DNA of 64,000 bases, taken from Beta vulgaris subsp. vulgaris (lineage: Eukaryota > Streptophyta > Magnoliopsida > Caryophyllales > Amaranthaceae). The stretch is taken from NCBI RefSeq assembly GCF_026745355.1, contig NC_079210.1:34262442-34326441 (forward strand). Direction: 5' to 3'. The notes under the pieces are model-generated. The model was not told the origin of the DNA and did not search any database. It worked only from the letters and a program-made list of their open reading frames with translations. A program made the position numbers and the translations under genes. Positions 33,509-45,689 of this stretch are shown piece by piece (the first letter of the stretch is position 1; each line of letters opens with the position of its first letter).

Positions 33509-34188
33509 TGTAATAAACTAAATAATATTAGGATAAGTTATGGAGATAATATATTCAATAATATTAGATGATCACAACGTTTTGCTAGAAGTTAATTGTG
33601 ATTTGTTGGACTAATATGATTAGGGCCAACTACTAATATCATTGAGTCCTATGAGGTCACACAAATAATGACACTTGGATATTTACCCAAATCCATTTGT
33701 GAAATGGGTTGCGCGGTTTGATGATGGATGGGAAGAGTTGTAACTCATGAGTTTATTAGGCTCATAATGTATGACATTATGAGGCAAAATAAAGCCTCAT
33801 GAAACACCTCTTTTGTAACCACCTTATATAATGATATGGGGTTACAAAGGTGTACATACTTTACAACTTCTAGAGTGAAAAATTTTGATTTTTCCCTTAG
33901 TCTTTTCACACTCATTTTCGGCCCTCACCACAAAAGTAAGAGAGTGTTTTTCTCTCTTCCGTACTAGCATACGTGGTGATCCAAGTGTTGTTCGTGGACC
34001 AAATTAGAGGAACGGCGCTTGACGTTCTAAGGTGATCTCCACTAGAAGTTTGGTGGACAAGAGGAACATACGCATCAAAGGTATAATTCTATACTATTGT
34101 TTGATTATACTAATTTATGCAATGATCTTGGGATAGATGTACAAGTATATGATACTTGTTTTCCGCATTATGCATCTAAGTTCCTACA
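33509..34188 (+). repeat. 5' LTR of Ty1/copia element C3
   Basis: Starts TGTAATAAACTAAATAATA inside the integrase tail of G1 and ends TCTAAGTTCCTACA; 680 bp. A primer-binding site follows one base later. The 3' LTR is not in the window because C3 is itself interrupted. Confidence 0.82.
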
Positions 34189-34189
34189 G

Positions 34190-34203
34190 TGGTATCAGTT
34201 AGC
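34190..34203 (+). other. Primer-binding site of C3
   Basis: TGGTATCAGTTAGC, nine bases identical to the initiator-Met tRNA complement used by copia elements. Confidence 0.82.
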
Positions 34204-36288
34204 CTTTGCATAATTATATGATCATGTATGACATGATTTTATTTCATTTTTTAATTCAATTAAGGGAGGGCTTTATATATGAATTTATTTGCGATTAATA
34301 TTATGATATTAATTGATTGGAAACATAAAAATTGGATTTTTATGTATATATAATATATATATTATACTCAAATTGAAATCTCACATCACAAAATATCAGA
34401 TTTTATGTATTAGTTTATATCTTTTTTTTTTTTTTTAAACAAAATTGATATGAACCCTAACTTTTTCCCCAAAACAATTTGTTGTAACTTCCATTCAATT
34501 ATGCACAAGGGTTGTTGATAGTTGATAGGGAGGGGGGAAGGCTGCCGGAAAATCGGTCGGCGTGGTGGCTAGAGCGCCGCCGGACTGTGGCTGGCGTGCG
34601 TGGTGGCTGGCGTGAGTCATATCCTGCGCTGGGCGCTGCTGTTCGCGCAGCTTGTTGCCTGCGCTGTGCAGGTTGCCGGTGGTGGTCGTCGCCGTGGCCA
34701 GGTCGCCGGTGCTGCCAGCTTGTTGCGCGTCTGTGGTGGGCAGCTATTGAGGTGGCAGTGGTGCGTGCACACTGCTGCCTTGGCAGGTTTTTAATTTTTT
34801 TTTAAAAAAATGTTGTTTTTGAGTATATTCCAATATTGCAAATTGATTGATTAATGGTGATTAATTTCATATTTAAGTCATGATTGAATTAAAATAATGA
34901 GCTTTAATTTTATTAGTTAATTATATGCGATAATTGACTAGTTAATTTTAAAAGGGGTTACTAAGGAGTTAGTAACTACCATTATTATTATTATTTTTAT
35001 GATGTTAATTACATTTTAGGTTGTTAGTATTAATAGTTGATTAATTCTTCCATGCCTATTTATGTGGTTAGTCATCATGTTAAGTTTTTTTTTTATATGA
35101 TTAAATTATAAATGGTGCCTACAATTGCTTTAATTTTTTCTTTAAGTTTAATATGATTAAATTTGTTAGATTAATATTTTAAAGCCTTTGTGAGACGAAA
35201 TTCTAATATGATTAAATTTTGTCTTAAGGTACCAACCATAGGATTTAATGTGGATTAAATCTTCATGGTATTATTATGTTTTAAAGTTGTTAAAACATGA
35301 TAATTTATTTTAATAGTTGATTAAAATGCATGTTTTTATATATGATATTATGAATGCATGCGGTGACTAGTATGGCCCAAAACTTGGATAGAAAATACGA
35401 TCTGCGTATCGTTAATGTATTTTTGTAATCTAAATACGATCTACGCATCGTTGGTATTTTTGTAATATTTAGTTTATAATTCCAAAAATATTTATTCAAG
35501 TATTAATAAGAAGAATGGTGATTCAATCTTATCCTATGAAGCACAAGGATGGAGATCCATGGTGATTCAACAAGGGAGCCATAAAGAGTAGTCTTTAGGT
35601 TTAGGGGCCATACTAGGATCACATTTTATTTTATGCATTTAAATATTGCTTTTAAATGCTTTCTAAGTTTATTATGCTTGTGATTTAATTATTTAAATGT
35701 TCACTAGTAATTAAATCAACATAATAATTTACTTAGGTCCCTTAAATAAAATATTGGGTTTTTGCTATTCCAAATAAACACCTACTAAAACTTGATCGTT
35801 AGTAATAGGTTCTGCCAAAGCAGAGTGTTACTTTCAATCTTGGGCTAAGTAGAGTAAATTTCCGAAATTTGCAAGTTTAGTTTGGTTTGGCCCAACAAAA
35901 TCATAAAACGGTTTTGGATTTTGTAGCAAAGTTTATGGGTTTTGTGTTTGGTGACATGCTCTGTCTAGGATTAGGAAGGCTCTCCCCAACGTTGTGGGTA
36001 ACTTCCTTACCTGGGAGCGTAATCACCTTAGCAACACCCATTAACTAAGATTACAAATGTTTGTAATTAGTAAAGGAGTTTACTTACCTTTTAAACTTGG
36101 TTTTAAGTTGAGGCCAAAGTCCAGTTATAAATCATGTTTGATAGGATTTTAGAACCACTTGATTCAAAAAAAAAAGGGACACGTTAAAATTGGTCAAGTG
36201 CATAGCTTTTATTTTAAAGTGTTTAAAATTTGTTAAAAGCTATTATGATAAACATACTTATACTTTTTGCATCTTCTATGTAGATATC
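34204..36288 (+). other. C3 untranslated leader with a GC-rich block
   Basis: About 2 kb between primer-binding site and gag. A GC-rich block at 34530-34790 (GCCGCCGGACTG, GTGGTGGGCAG) contrasts with the AT-rich rest; frames in it (for example 34512-34805) have no domain and look like compositional accidents. The rest shows no gene. Confidence 0.6.
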
Positions 36289-37075
36289 ATGTCTGGTAAC
36301 AACAATAATTCACCTTTTAACTTACGTTCAATCCTTGAGAAGGATAAATTGAACGGGAACAACTTCCTTGATTGGGAAAGGAATCTAAGAATTGTTCTTA
36401 GGTCCGAAGGTCGAGAGGATGTTCTTGAAACCCCGATCCCAGTTTTAACTACTACCTCTACTAATGCTAAGAAAGAGGCTCATAAGGCCATTGCAGAAAG
36501 GTCAGTAATTGTTACTTGCCTTATGCTAGCGGCTATGGAACCAAGCCTACAAAAGAGGTTTTTATAGCATTATCCGACAGTTGAAAACCATGTTTCAACA
36601 ACAAGCTCGGATAGAGAGGTATGAAACTCACGAGGCTATTCTTGCGTGTGTGTTAGTTGAAGGCAAGGGTCGCCACTCATGTCTTCGAAATGATTGGTTA
36701 TTTCGAAGCCATGGAGAGGTTGGGCTTTCCTTATAGCCAAGAGTTGGCTACTGACATCATTCTACACTCACTTCATAGGGTTCAATACGTTTCGTTGAAT
36801 TTCAATATGAAGGGGTGTCGAAAACCCTTGCTGAGTTACATGGGATGCTCATGACTGCCGAGCAAAACATCACTTTGACCTAAGAAGGAAGTTCTTATGG
36901 TTCAAAAGGAAAAGGGTTTTAAGAAGGAATGGGCTGGCAAGAAAAGCAAGATAAGGGCAAGCAAGTTGCCACTAAGACTGCTTTAAGCCACAGGCAAAGG
37001 CAAAGCCAAAGGTGGCCGCAAATGCCAAGTGCTTCTATTGTGATCAAATAGGTCATTGGAAGCGTAACTGCCCAA
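36289..37075 (+). pseudogene. C3 gag, broken
   Basis: ATG at 36289 starts MSGNNNNSPFNLRSILEKDKLNGNNFLDWERNLRIVLRSE, the UBN2/DUF4219-type gag start of plant Ty1/copia, open to a stop at 36565. Further pieces (FEMIGYFEAMERLGFPYSQELATDIILHSL at ~36680) are in other frames. A zinc knuckle CFYCDQIGHWKRNC (C-x2-C-x4-H-x4-C) lies at 37030-37071. At least two frame changes disable it. Confidence 0.85.
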
Positions 37076-38776
37076 GTACTTGAAGGATAAGAAGTCTGGG
37101 GCTTCTTCTTCAGGTATCTATGTCATTGACATTAATTTAGCAACCTCTACTTCTTGGGTATTTGATACCGGTTGTGTTTCTCACATTACTTCGAATGTGC
37201 AGGGACTAAGAAGGAGTAGAACCTTGGCTAAAGGAGAGGTGGAACTGCGAGTTGGAAATGGTGCAAGAGTTGCGCCGTTGCAGTTGGGACTTATAGTCTA
37301 CCTTTGCCTTCTGGATTAATATTAGAGCTTAATAATTGTTATTATGTTCCTGCTATTACCAAAAACATTATTTCTATTCCTGTTTTGGATAATGAAGGGT
37401 TTTCATTTACAATTGAGAAAGGTTGTTTCTCTGTTTATTTGAATTCAATGTTTTATGCCACTGCTAAAGGTCTAATGGTCTATATTTCCTAGACTTAGAC
37501 AAAGATGTCCTTAACATAGACAGCAAAAAACATAGATCAAGCGATACTAATCCTACTTACTTATGGCATTGTCGTTTAGGACACATAAACGCGAAACGCA
37601 TTCAGAAGTTGCATAAAGATGGACTTCTAACATCCTTTGACTTTGAGCCATTTGATGTGTGTGAATCATGTTTAATGGGTAAAATGACAAAGTCACCTTT
37701 TACTGGAAAGGGTGAAAGAGCCAGTGATCTATTGGGCCTAATACATACTGATGTATGTGGACCAATGAGCACAAAAGCTAGGGGAGGGTTTGGATACTTC
37801 ATTACTTTTACGGACGATTTAAGTAGATATGGATATGTCTATTTAATGAAGCATAAGTCGGAATCATTTAAAAAGTTCAAAGAATTCCAGAATGAAGTCC
37901 AAAACCAGCTTGGCAAAACAATCAAAGCACTGCGATCCGATCGTGGTGGTGAATATTTGAGCCAAGAGTTTAGTGATCATTTGAAGAGTTGTGGAATTCT
38001 TTCACAACTAACTCCCCTGGAACACCTCAGTTGAATGGTGTTTCCGAAAGGAGGAACCGAACTCTACTTGATATGGTTCGGTCTATGATGAGTTTTGCTG
38101 ATCTTCCAATATCCTTCTGGGGATATGCTCTCGAAACTGCTACTTTCACACTTAATAGAACTCCATCAAAGGCAGTAGATAAGACACCATATGAGATATG
38201 GAGTGGAAAAGTTCCAACTTGTCTTTTCTACGTATTTGGGGATGTGAGGTTTATGTAAAGCGTTTACTTTCAGAAAACTCGCCCTAAATCAGATAAGTGT
38301 TTCGTGGGTTATCCCAAGGAAACAAGGGCTATTACTTCTACAATCGCACTGAGGGCAAAGTGTTTGTTGCTCGTCGTGGTGTCTTTTTGGAAAAATATTT
38401 TATTTCCAAAAAGGCAAGTGGGAGTAATGTATTTCTCGAAGAAGTTCGAGAAGAGCAACAAATGGACATAGTTCATCCTATGTTAGAGACAGCGACACAA
38501 GAGCCAGATGTTGGGCTTGAAGTAGTTCCTCCTTTGGAGGAATCTTCTCCCATAACTGACCAAGTGTTGGAGGACGTGCATCCCGTACACGAACCTCCTA
38601 CTGTCCCACTCGAATCAATTCGTGTGAAAATTCTCAAATTTGAGAAGAAAATTTCTCCTGTTGCAGCCCCTCGTAAGCCTAGTAGAACAAGAATACCAAC
38701 CAAGAGGTTTGTTGATTTCTTGTTAACCGAAAATTCTGAGATAATGATTTTAGAATTTGAGGAACCTACTTGGTAG
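37076..38776 (+). pseudogene. C3 protease-integrase, cut before RT
   Basis: Protease with SWVFDTGCVSHITSN (DTG active site) near 37155. GAG-pre-integrase and HHCC module: LWHCRLGHINAKRI and CESCLMGKM (37560-37690). Integrase core: HTDVCGPM, FITFTDDLSRYGYVY, RSDRGGEY and, after a frameshift near 38010, NGVSERRNRTLLDMVRSMM and FWGYALETATFTLNRTPSK; the D-D-E residues are present. The end (38297-38776) holds the linker to RT with GYYFYNRTEGKVFVARRGVFLE and an acidic spacer. The reading stops a few bases before 38782, where a minus-strand Athila-like element has inserted; the RT and RNase H should lie beyond it but are not seen in this window. Confidence 0.88.
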
Positions 38777-38781
38777 GCGTT

Positions 38782-40210
38782 TGCCGTGTACTCCTAACCA
38801 AATATAATTAACCTACTTTCATGCACACTAAGCAAGTATAATGGAAGTAGGGATCGTATCCACAGGGAGCAAAGGAACTTGATCGGAAATTACCGAATTA
38901 AGAACCCTAGTATGTGCTAAGGCCAAAGTAACCGAATAGGGGGATTTGGAACAATGTAGGGATCTAAACTACTCACAATACTAAAACACGAAGAGATTAC
39001 AATATAAAAAGGCCTTGGACTCGGTTAGCATCCACCCTAACCTACTTTGTGATCACGAAACCTTAACCCTCAACCTTTCCTATGGTCACCTATCGAGAAG
39101 TCGATACTTCTATCCTCCTAGATCGTGGTCTAACACACGATCTGCGTGGTTTGAACCGCTCTTACTATGAATTAACTCAAATGAATCGCACTTAAGTTCA
39201 AACCAAAGTAGCATTAAAAACAAGGAACACAATAGGATTACTAATGTAATTAAAGCAACAACATTCAAGTAATAAGCTATGCTTCTCTAAGTGCACAAGA
39301 TTAATGTTCATCATTTAATCAAACACCTAGTATGCTACATGGAGCTAGGAACACAACAATCCGATTATGCACCTAAAACTAGCATTAGATGATTCACACA
39401 ACAATACTAGTAACGTTCCTAGCAAGGATTATGCAAATATCATGGAAATACATACAAGAAGCATCACAATGACCATAAGAAAATAGAGAGTAAGAAGTTC
39501 TCACAAGTAGATTAGAGCTTCAATAACCAAATCCAAGATGGAAGTTTAAGCTAGCAAAGCTATAAAATTCATTACAAATCTAATAAGGAAGAGTAGAAGA
39601 AACATATGGAACTCTCTTTCTCTCTCTACCTTTCTTTTCTAGTCAAAGCTAAACTAAAAGCTAACTTAACATGCTTTCCCTCCAAGGGAGGAAAAGAAAA
39701 TAAAAAGTTTTGCGGTAGGGGTCGCAACTCGCGACAGAGCTCGCGACTCGCGACAATAGGCAGGTCGCGACTCGCGACACTGATCGCGGGTCGCGACGAG
39801 CTCTCTGCCTCAAACCGCACCAAAAATACAAGGAGAGAAGAAATAACTTAGCTTTGGAGGAAGCCATGGAGCTGTAGAACTGAAGTGTGATCAATCCTTG
39901 GGCGACGAATAACAATGAAGCTCGAACCACGGACCTCGAAACTCGGAACTCGGGCAAAGCTCGGAAAACCTCGGAAGATGCATCATAAAGGACTACGAAC
40001 AAGGATCGGGATACAAAAAGTGATCGGAGGGCTAAGATCGGCCCTCGAGTGTGCCACCATGTCAACTACTCCCTAGACTCCTCAAATCACAACATCCTCC
40101 GGCAACACCTCCTAACGTCAAATCTCTCCTAAATCCCGACACTAAGCTCGTACCGACACCAAAAACGCCTCGAAATCCGCCTAAGATTGGCGGATAACTT
40201 GGACACATCA
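38782..40210 (-). repeat. 3' LTR of the Athila-like element
   Basis: On the minus strand it starts TGATGTGTCCAAGTTATCC (40210) after a purine tract and ends AGGAGTACACGGCA (38782); 1429 bp. It contains a TCGCGA-rich cluster (39721-39802) and, near its end, a GATCGTATCCACAGGGAGC (plus-strand) sequence of a kind seen in this LTR type. The exact ends are inferred from TG...CA and the purine tract, without the second LTR for comparison. Confidence 0.72.
39721..39802. repeat. TCGCGA palindrome cluster in LTR
   Basis: Six TCGCGA hexamers in ~80 bp within GGTCGCGACTCGCGACA-type repeats. Very high CpG density compared with the surroundings. Confidence 0.9.
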
Positions 40211-40211
40211 A

Positions 40212-41040
40212 ATTCCCCCACGCTTAAACCTTACTCGACCTCGAGTAAAAGAAAAAGAGAACTCGACACACCCAAGCCCCAAAATACGCCATACCACGCC
40301 AACCTCTACCTCCGGATTCGCCCACCACAAAACACAAAAGCCAAACGACAAAATCTACCCCAAAAGAATCATCCTATACAAATGACCCTCGAATCCCAAA
40401 AGGTATCGGGACACGATCATCAACAATGACCTCCTACTCCAACCAACCCAAAATGCAAGGAAACTAAGGCACGAGGGTGAGTGATTCCCCCACGCTTAGC
40501 TTCTAGCTCCGACCAAAACATACCATAAACGACAAAAGAAAAACAAGCCAAAAAGAGATGTCTAGCCCGCCTCAAAGGACACAAAACAAGAACCTAAGCT
40601 AACCCGAAAACACCAACTCCGAATGCCGCCACCTTATGACGCCACCACCGACAAATGAGAATCAAAGCAAGTTTTCTTTTCTCTCTTTTTTTTTCTCTCA
40701 TTTTGCCTAGGAGCCCTTTCGGGTTTTCATCCTAGCTTCTCATTTTCATTTTTTTTTTCATCTCTCTTCTTCTTTTGGCTCACAAAACTCACCGCTCAAC
40801 TAGCTCTTTTTTTTGCATAGGCCGCCCTTTCGGGTTTTCGACCTATCCGAGCCCCCAATTTTGCCCGAGTCGCCCGCCCTTGCGGGTTTTCAACTCAGCG
40901 GGATTCTTCTTTTTTTCTTTTTTTTCTTTTTGTCACTTTTTTTCTCAAATTTACATCAATTTACCACAATATAAACAAAACAAACCAAAATAGAACAAAC
41001 TAAAATATCACCACATTTAATCAATCTCTCCCCCACGCTA
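40212..41040 (-). other. Purine-tract-like sites and untranslated region
   Basis: TAAGCGTGGGGGAAT (minus strand) next to the LTR at 40212-40226 is the likely plus-strand primer. An identical 15-mer lies at 40484-40498 and a variant (TAGCGTGGGGGAGA) at 41026-41040. The stretch between them has no recognisable gene. Confidence 0.65.
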
Positions 41041-41106
41041 ATTATGCACATTGTCCCAATGTGGAAAGGACAAAAACAAATAAGAGGGAAAGGGAAAGGA
41101 AAAGCT

Positions 41107-42548
41107 CTAAGACCCGAGGGGCCCCGCGCTCAAACCTGCGGGCTGCCCTACGGGCCTTCTCTCCTGGCGGCGTAGAATGCGCGCCGCCTCAATCTCGGAT
41201 GTGGGATCGGAGTACCAGGAGTCCTGGTTCTCCGGTCCCTGAGGTGGATAACGGGACACAAAGAAGTTGTTCATGGCCGAAACCATGGAACCAACTGAAT
41301 AAATCTGGTCCTCCATCCCGTACATCCTATCCTGCATCTCCCCCAAATCGCCCCTAACACTGGATAGTTGCTCAGTTACCTGAGCCTGAAATTGGGCGTG
41401 AGGGAGGTAACCCTGCTCCTGCTGATACTGCTGGTGGTACTGCTGAAACTGTTGGTATTGGAATTGTTGTAGCTGTGGCTGTGGCTGAGGCTGTGGCTGT
41501 GGTTGTGGCTCGGGTTGTGCCCCTTCAGGGCCCCTCTGACCTAACTCCTCCGCCACCACGGTGGCATACTTCTCATCAGGGGAAAGGAAGAGCTCCTCAT
41601 GGGTAGTCTGATCCGTAATGGCACCCGCGCCTGCGGTAAAGTCATATACCTAACATTCCTTGCCCCAAAGAGCCACACATATCTCGTCTCATTGCCTATG
41701 GTTGTGAAGTTAAGCATGTAATACTCCTCAAGGCAATGGTATCATAACAGTTGGAATCACGAGAAAGCCGACCACTAGCAGTCCCTAAGGGGGTCAATAT
41801 GGGTTCGCCCTTCCTGTCCACAGGCACCTGGACACCTAAGTGGGATGCTAAAAGGGTTATCATGCCCCCCATACTCAACTTCCCAGATGTCTTCCCCTCT
41901 GCCGACTGGGCTAAGCACTTATCTACCCAAATTTTGACCCAATCTGGACACCCCTCCCCTTGTGGTGTCATAGCCCAAAGACATTTCAAATCAAATTCCG
42001 GTAAATTGGTGGGCTCACCTGCACAAAAGACGATGAAAACGGACATAGAAGGCGGGTGGGGAATGGCGCTGCTCTTACAGTGGCTATGCCACGTGCCACC
42101 ACCAGTGATTTTATACCAAAAGACAGCAGGGTTATAGTTCTCCGTCTCCGAAAAGTCATCCTCGGCCAAAAAATCCCAATCAAAAGCACTTTCTATCTGA
42201 TCAAATGTCATCTTATATGGGTGATCATTAAGAGAAAAAGTATATATGCAGATTCATCTTCAGTTTCGGGATAGTTTTGAAGGGTTGAAAGAAACTCCAG
42301 GGTATACCTTTCATAAGTTCGGGCTCTCTTCCATAGAAAGTCTTTGAGGCCAACTTTGTTAAGGAGAAATCCAACTGAGCTAGCTAACCCCAATTTTTCT
42401 AAGGTAGGATAGTCCGCGAACTTAGTTTCTTGTATTGTCCTCCCCGGTCTATCAAGGCGGTCCCAACGTCTCTTAGTTGGTCACTAAGCTTCTTAAGGCC
42501 ACGGGAGTTAATGTGGGGGACGGATTCGGTTCGGCTTCTTTTGCTCAT
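41107..42548 (-). pseudogene. Athila-like 3' extra ORF (env position), frameshifted
   Basis: Starts MSKRSRTESVPHINSRGLKKL at 42548 and changes frame near 42440 to ADYPTLEKLGLASSVGFLL. It then reads FDWDFLAEDDFSETENYNPAVFWYKITGGG and CAGEPTNLPEFDLKCLWAM (42211-41696), like the plant-transposon proteins found in Athila-type elements. The C-terminal frame (41559-41107) is Gln/Pro-rich (QPQPQPQPQPQPQLQQFQYQQ) followed by a coiled-coil-like LSSVRGDLGEMQDRM segment. Position downstream of integrase is that of the so-called env-like gene; I see no convincing signal peptide or transmembrane segment, so an envelope role is not supported. Function unknown. Confidence 0.65.
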
Positions 42549-43649
42549 GTTTCTTTCAACTTAGGAGAACTATCAACAGTAGAGGTTAAACACAAGAATA
42601 CCAACAATGACACTCTTACACTCCAAACACCCTCCACACAACAATAACCAACCACCAATTCCCAAATGAGTTCAACAATCACACCAACAACACCAAACAA
42701 CTCAACAATTTCATCAATCACTACAAACAATGACTAATCAAACTACAACTCTACAATTAAGCAAGAATGAGATATTTCAAGCAAAATCAAAGAGAAGTAG
42801 AAAAGAGATGTTATACCAAAATGTAGGTCAAGTAGTGTTGTGTAGGATGATTAGAACTTGTGAATAGCTTCCTTAAGATGTAGAATGATCCTCCAAGCTT
42901 CAATTTGGATGGTGGTGCTCAAAATCAAAAACCCCCAAATTCTAGGGTTTGGTAGAAGGTGTGAATTTTCAGAAATTTGGAGTGATTATGATGTGAAGGA
43001 GAGTAGAAAGTGTAGAATGTGTGTAGAGAGAAAGAGGAGAAGAGATTGGAGGTGAAGATTGGAGTGTGGGAGATGAGAAGAGGATTTTGAGTGAGTTTTG
43101 AGAGTGAGAGAGTGTTAGAGGAAGGAGGGGGTCGAATGAATGGGGTTAAGGGAGAAAAGGAGGTTTAAGTGAGCTGCCGGTTTAAAAAAAACAGGCTTCT
43201 ATCGCGAGTCGAGATCAGTGTCGCGAGTCGCGACCTGGGGTATCATCGCGAGTCCGAACTATCGCGAGTCGCGACCTGCACAGTCTCGACCTGCGATGTT
43301 AGTTGCGGCTCGCGAGGGTCTTCTGTTTTTTTTTCTTTCTTTTCCTTCTTTGATTTTCTTCCTAACTAAAGAACGTCCCTCATTTTTTCTGTGCTCCCTC
43401 TTCACTCTTGTCCACCTATGACTCTCATTACTCTTTCATGCTCTTTTTTTTTTCACACATCAATAACCAATTCACGCATCCACATTTCACACAAACTTCA
43501 CAAGCTACGAGCTTTTCTTCTATTCCCTGCAAAACGAAAAACCAAAAGCATAATATCTTCCAAAAACCAAACGAAACTAATTTTTTTACACTATATACAA
43601 CAAGCTCGTTTATTTACCGTCGTCGACACGACTTACAACCATATGGCCT
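42549..43649. other. Spacer between Athila-like pol and extra ORF
   Basis: No gene. Holds a second TCGCGA-rich cluster (43202-43315) and a CT-rich tract (43320-43460). Confidence 0.6.
43202..43315. repeat. TCGCGA palindrome cluster, inverted relative to LTR
   Basis: Seven TCGCGA hexamers in ~115 bp. A stretch around 43214-43238 matches the reverse complement of the LTR cluster over about 25 bases (core GTCGCGAGTCGCGACC), so the two clusters are in opposite orientation. Confidence 0.88.
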
Positions 43650-45350
43650 AACCATAGTCCGGGTCACCGAGAGGAACATCCTCGGCTCCAACTTGCTTGA
43701 ATCCTTCAAAGTATGGCTTAAGCCGCTGACCATTTACCTTCAAAATTTTGATGTGGCTTCACTTTGGATTTCCACAGCTCCATGTGGAAACACTTTCACA
43801 CAATGAATGGCCCGATCCACCTAGAACGCAATTTCCTGGAAAAAGACGTAGGCGGGACTGAAACAAGAGGACCTTTTGGCCCACCTTGAACTCTTTTCTT
43901 ATAATAGCTTATCATGCCATGCCTTAGTCCTTGCTTTATAAATTGTCCGCTTTTCATAGGCCTCGTTCCTTATCTCCTCCAACTCTTGCAATTGTAATTC
44001 CGGTGCAATCCAGCTTCATCCAGGGCCATGTTGAAGTTTTTGACGGCCCAGTATGCTTTGTGCTCAAGCTCTACTGGAAGGTGACACGGCTTTCCAAACA
44101 CCAATCGGTATGGTGACATACCAATGGGGGTTTTATAAGCTGTCCTATATGCCCATAATGCGTCTTCCAATCGCAAGCTCCAATCCTTCCTACTTGGATT
44201 CACCGTTTTCTCCAAGATCGATTTGATTTCTCGATTAGATACCTCCGCTGGCCATTTGTTTGTGGATGGTAGGCCGTTGAGGTCTTGTGAGTCACATGAT
44301 ATTTTTTTGCAGTGCACCAATGGTTCGATTGCAAAAATGGGTTCCCTTGTCACTAATCAATGCCTTGGAATTCCAAATCTGCAAAATATGTTAGATTTAC
44401 AAAATCTGCAACCACTTTAGCATCGTCAGTACGAGTGGCCTTAGCCTCCACCCATTTTGATACATAATCCACTGCTAAAAGAATTACATGAAACCAAAAG
44501 AGGTCGGGAAAGGTCCCATAAAGTCAATGCCCCACACATCAAAGATTTCACAGTATAAAACCGCACTTTGAGGCATTTCATTTCTTTGGGATATATTCCC
44601 GACCCTTTGACAATTATCACAAGATTTGCAGAAATGAAATGCATCCCTATGAAGACTCGGCCAATAAAAACCACATTCCAATACCTTTCGTGCTGTCCTT
44701 TTTGCTCCAAAATGACCCCATGCATGGGAATGACAAAAGGTAAGGATAGAAGCTACCTCTTCATCAGGAATACATCTCCTTACTATTTGATCTGCACAGT
44801 GCTTCCAGAGATAAGGCTCGTCCCATACATAGTGCTTGGCATCGCTCTTGAGCTTATCCTTTTCTGCCTTGGAAAAATGAGGAGGAAAACAGTTAGAAAC
44901 AAGAAAATTGACAATATCGGCATACCATGGGTGTAAGCATCCTAGGACCATCAATTGCTCGTCCGGAAACTCTTCCCGAATAGGCTCTTGCCATGGCTTC
45001 TCCGAACTTGGTTCTAGATCATAAGAGGATACCAATCGACTCAAATGGTCTGCAACCAAGTTCTCAGTTCCTTTCTTGTCTCGAACTTCCAAATCAAACT
45101 CGCTCAATAAGAGAATCCACCGAATTAGCCTAGGTTTGGCTTCTTTCTTCGCCATTAAATGACGGAGAGCTGCATGGTCAGTGAAAACAATTACTTTCGT
45201 CCCGAGCAAATAGGATCGGAATTTTTCCAGTGAAAACACCACAGCTAACAACTCCTTCTCAGTCGTGGAGTAATTACGCTGTGCCTCATTTAGTGTCATA
45301 GAAGCATAATAGATGGCATGTGGCACCCTTCCAACTCTTTGTCCTAGCAC
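43650..45350 (-). pseudogene. Athila-like RNase H-integrase
   Basis: The frame 45350-44484 (minus) reads RNase H ([63 protein letters not shown]) then integrase HHCC ([19 protein letters not shown] ... CKSCDNCQ) and the core start [11 protein letters not shown]. After a frame break the core end reads [49 protein letters not shown] (44290-44070). The C-terminal WHDK...KVFPHGAVEI block, broken by stops, continues to ~43650. The domain order and the [18 protein letters not shown] block are typical of Athila/Tat. Dead through stops and at least one shift. Confidence 0.9.
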
Positions 45351-45689
45351 TGCACCTACGGATAGTCGCTTGCATCACACATAATCTCAAATGGAAGGGA
45401 CCAATCTGGAGGTTGAATGATAGGAGCCGAAACTAGCCTCCCTTCAAATCCTCGAATGCCTTCTTACATGCTTCATCCATCACAAACTCTACATCTTTTT
45501 GTAACAACCTGCAAAGAGGAGATGAATCTTCGAGAAATCTTTTATAAACCTGCGGTAAAAACCTGCATGACCAAGAAAAGAACGGATTTATCGCACATTA
45601 GTAGGGTAAGGTAAGGACTGAATAGTATCAATTTTTGCCTTATCAACTTCTATACCCTTCACAGAGACCACATGACCTAACACAATTCC

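Noticed and set aside
34512..34805. GC-rich frame of 97 residues in the C3 leader
   Set aside because: Composition (Trp/Cys/Arg/Gly-rich) and position suggest a GC-rich untranslated leader, not a protein.
41061..41357. Plus-strand frame opposite the Athila-like ORF
   Set aside because: It is a shadow of the Gln/Pro-rich minus-strand frame and has no domain.
41107..42548. A true retroviral-type envelope gene
   Set aside because: Position fits the env-like slot of Athila elements, but I see no signal peptide, membrane anchor or cleavage motif, so only a 3' extra ORF is claimed.
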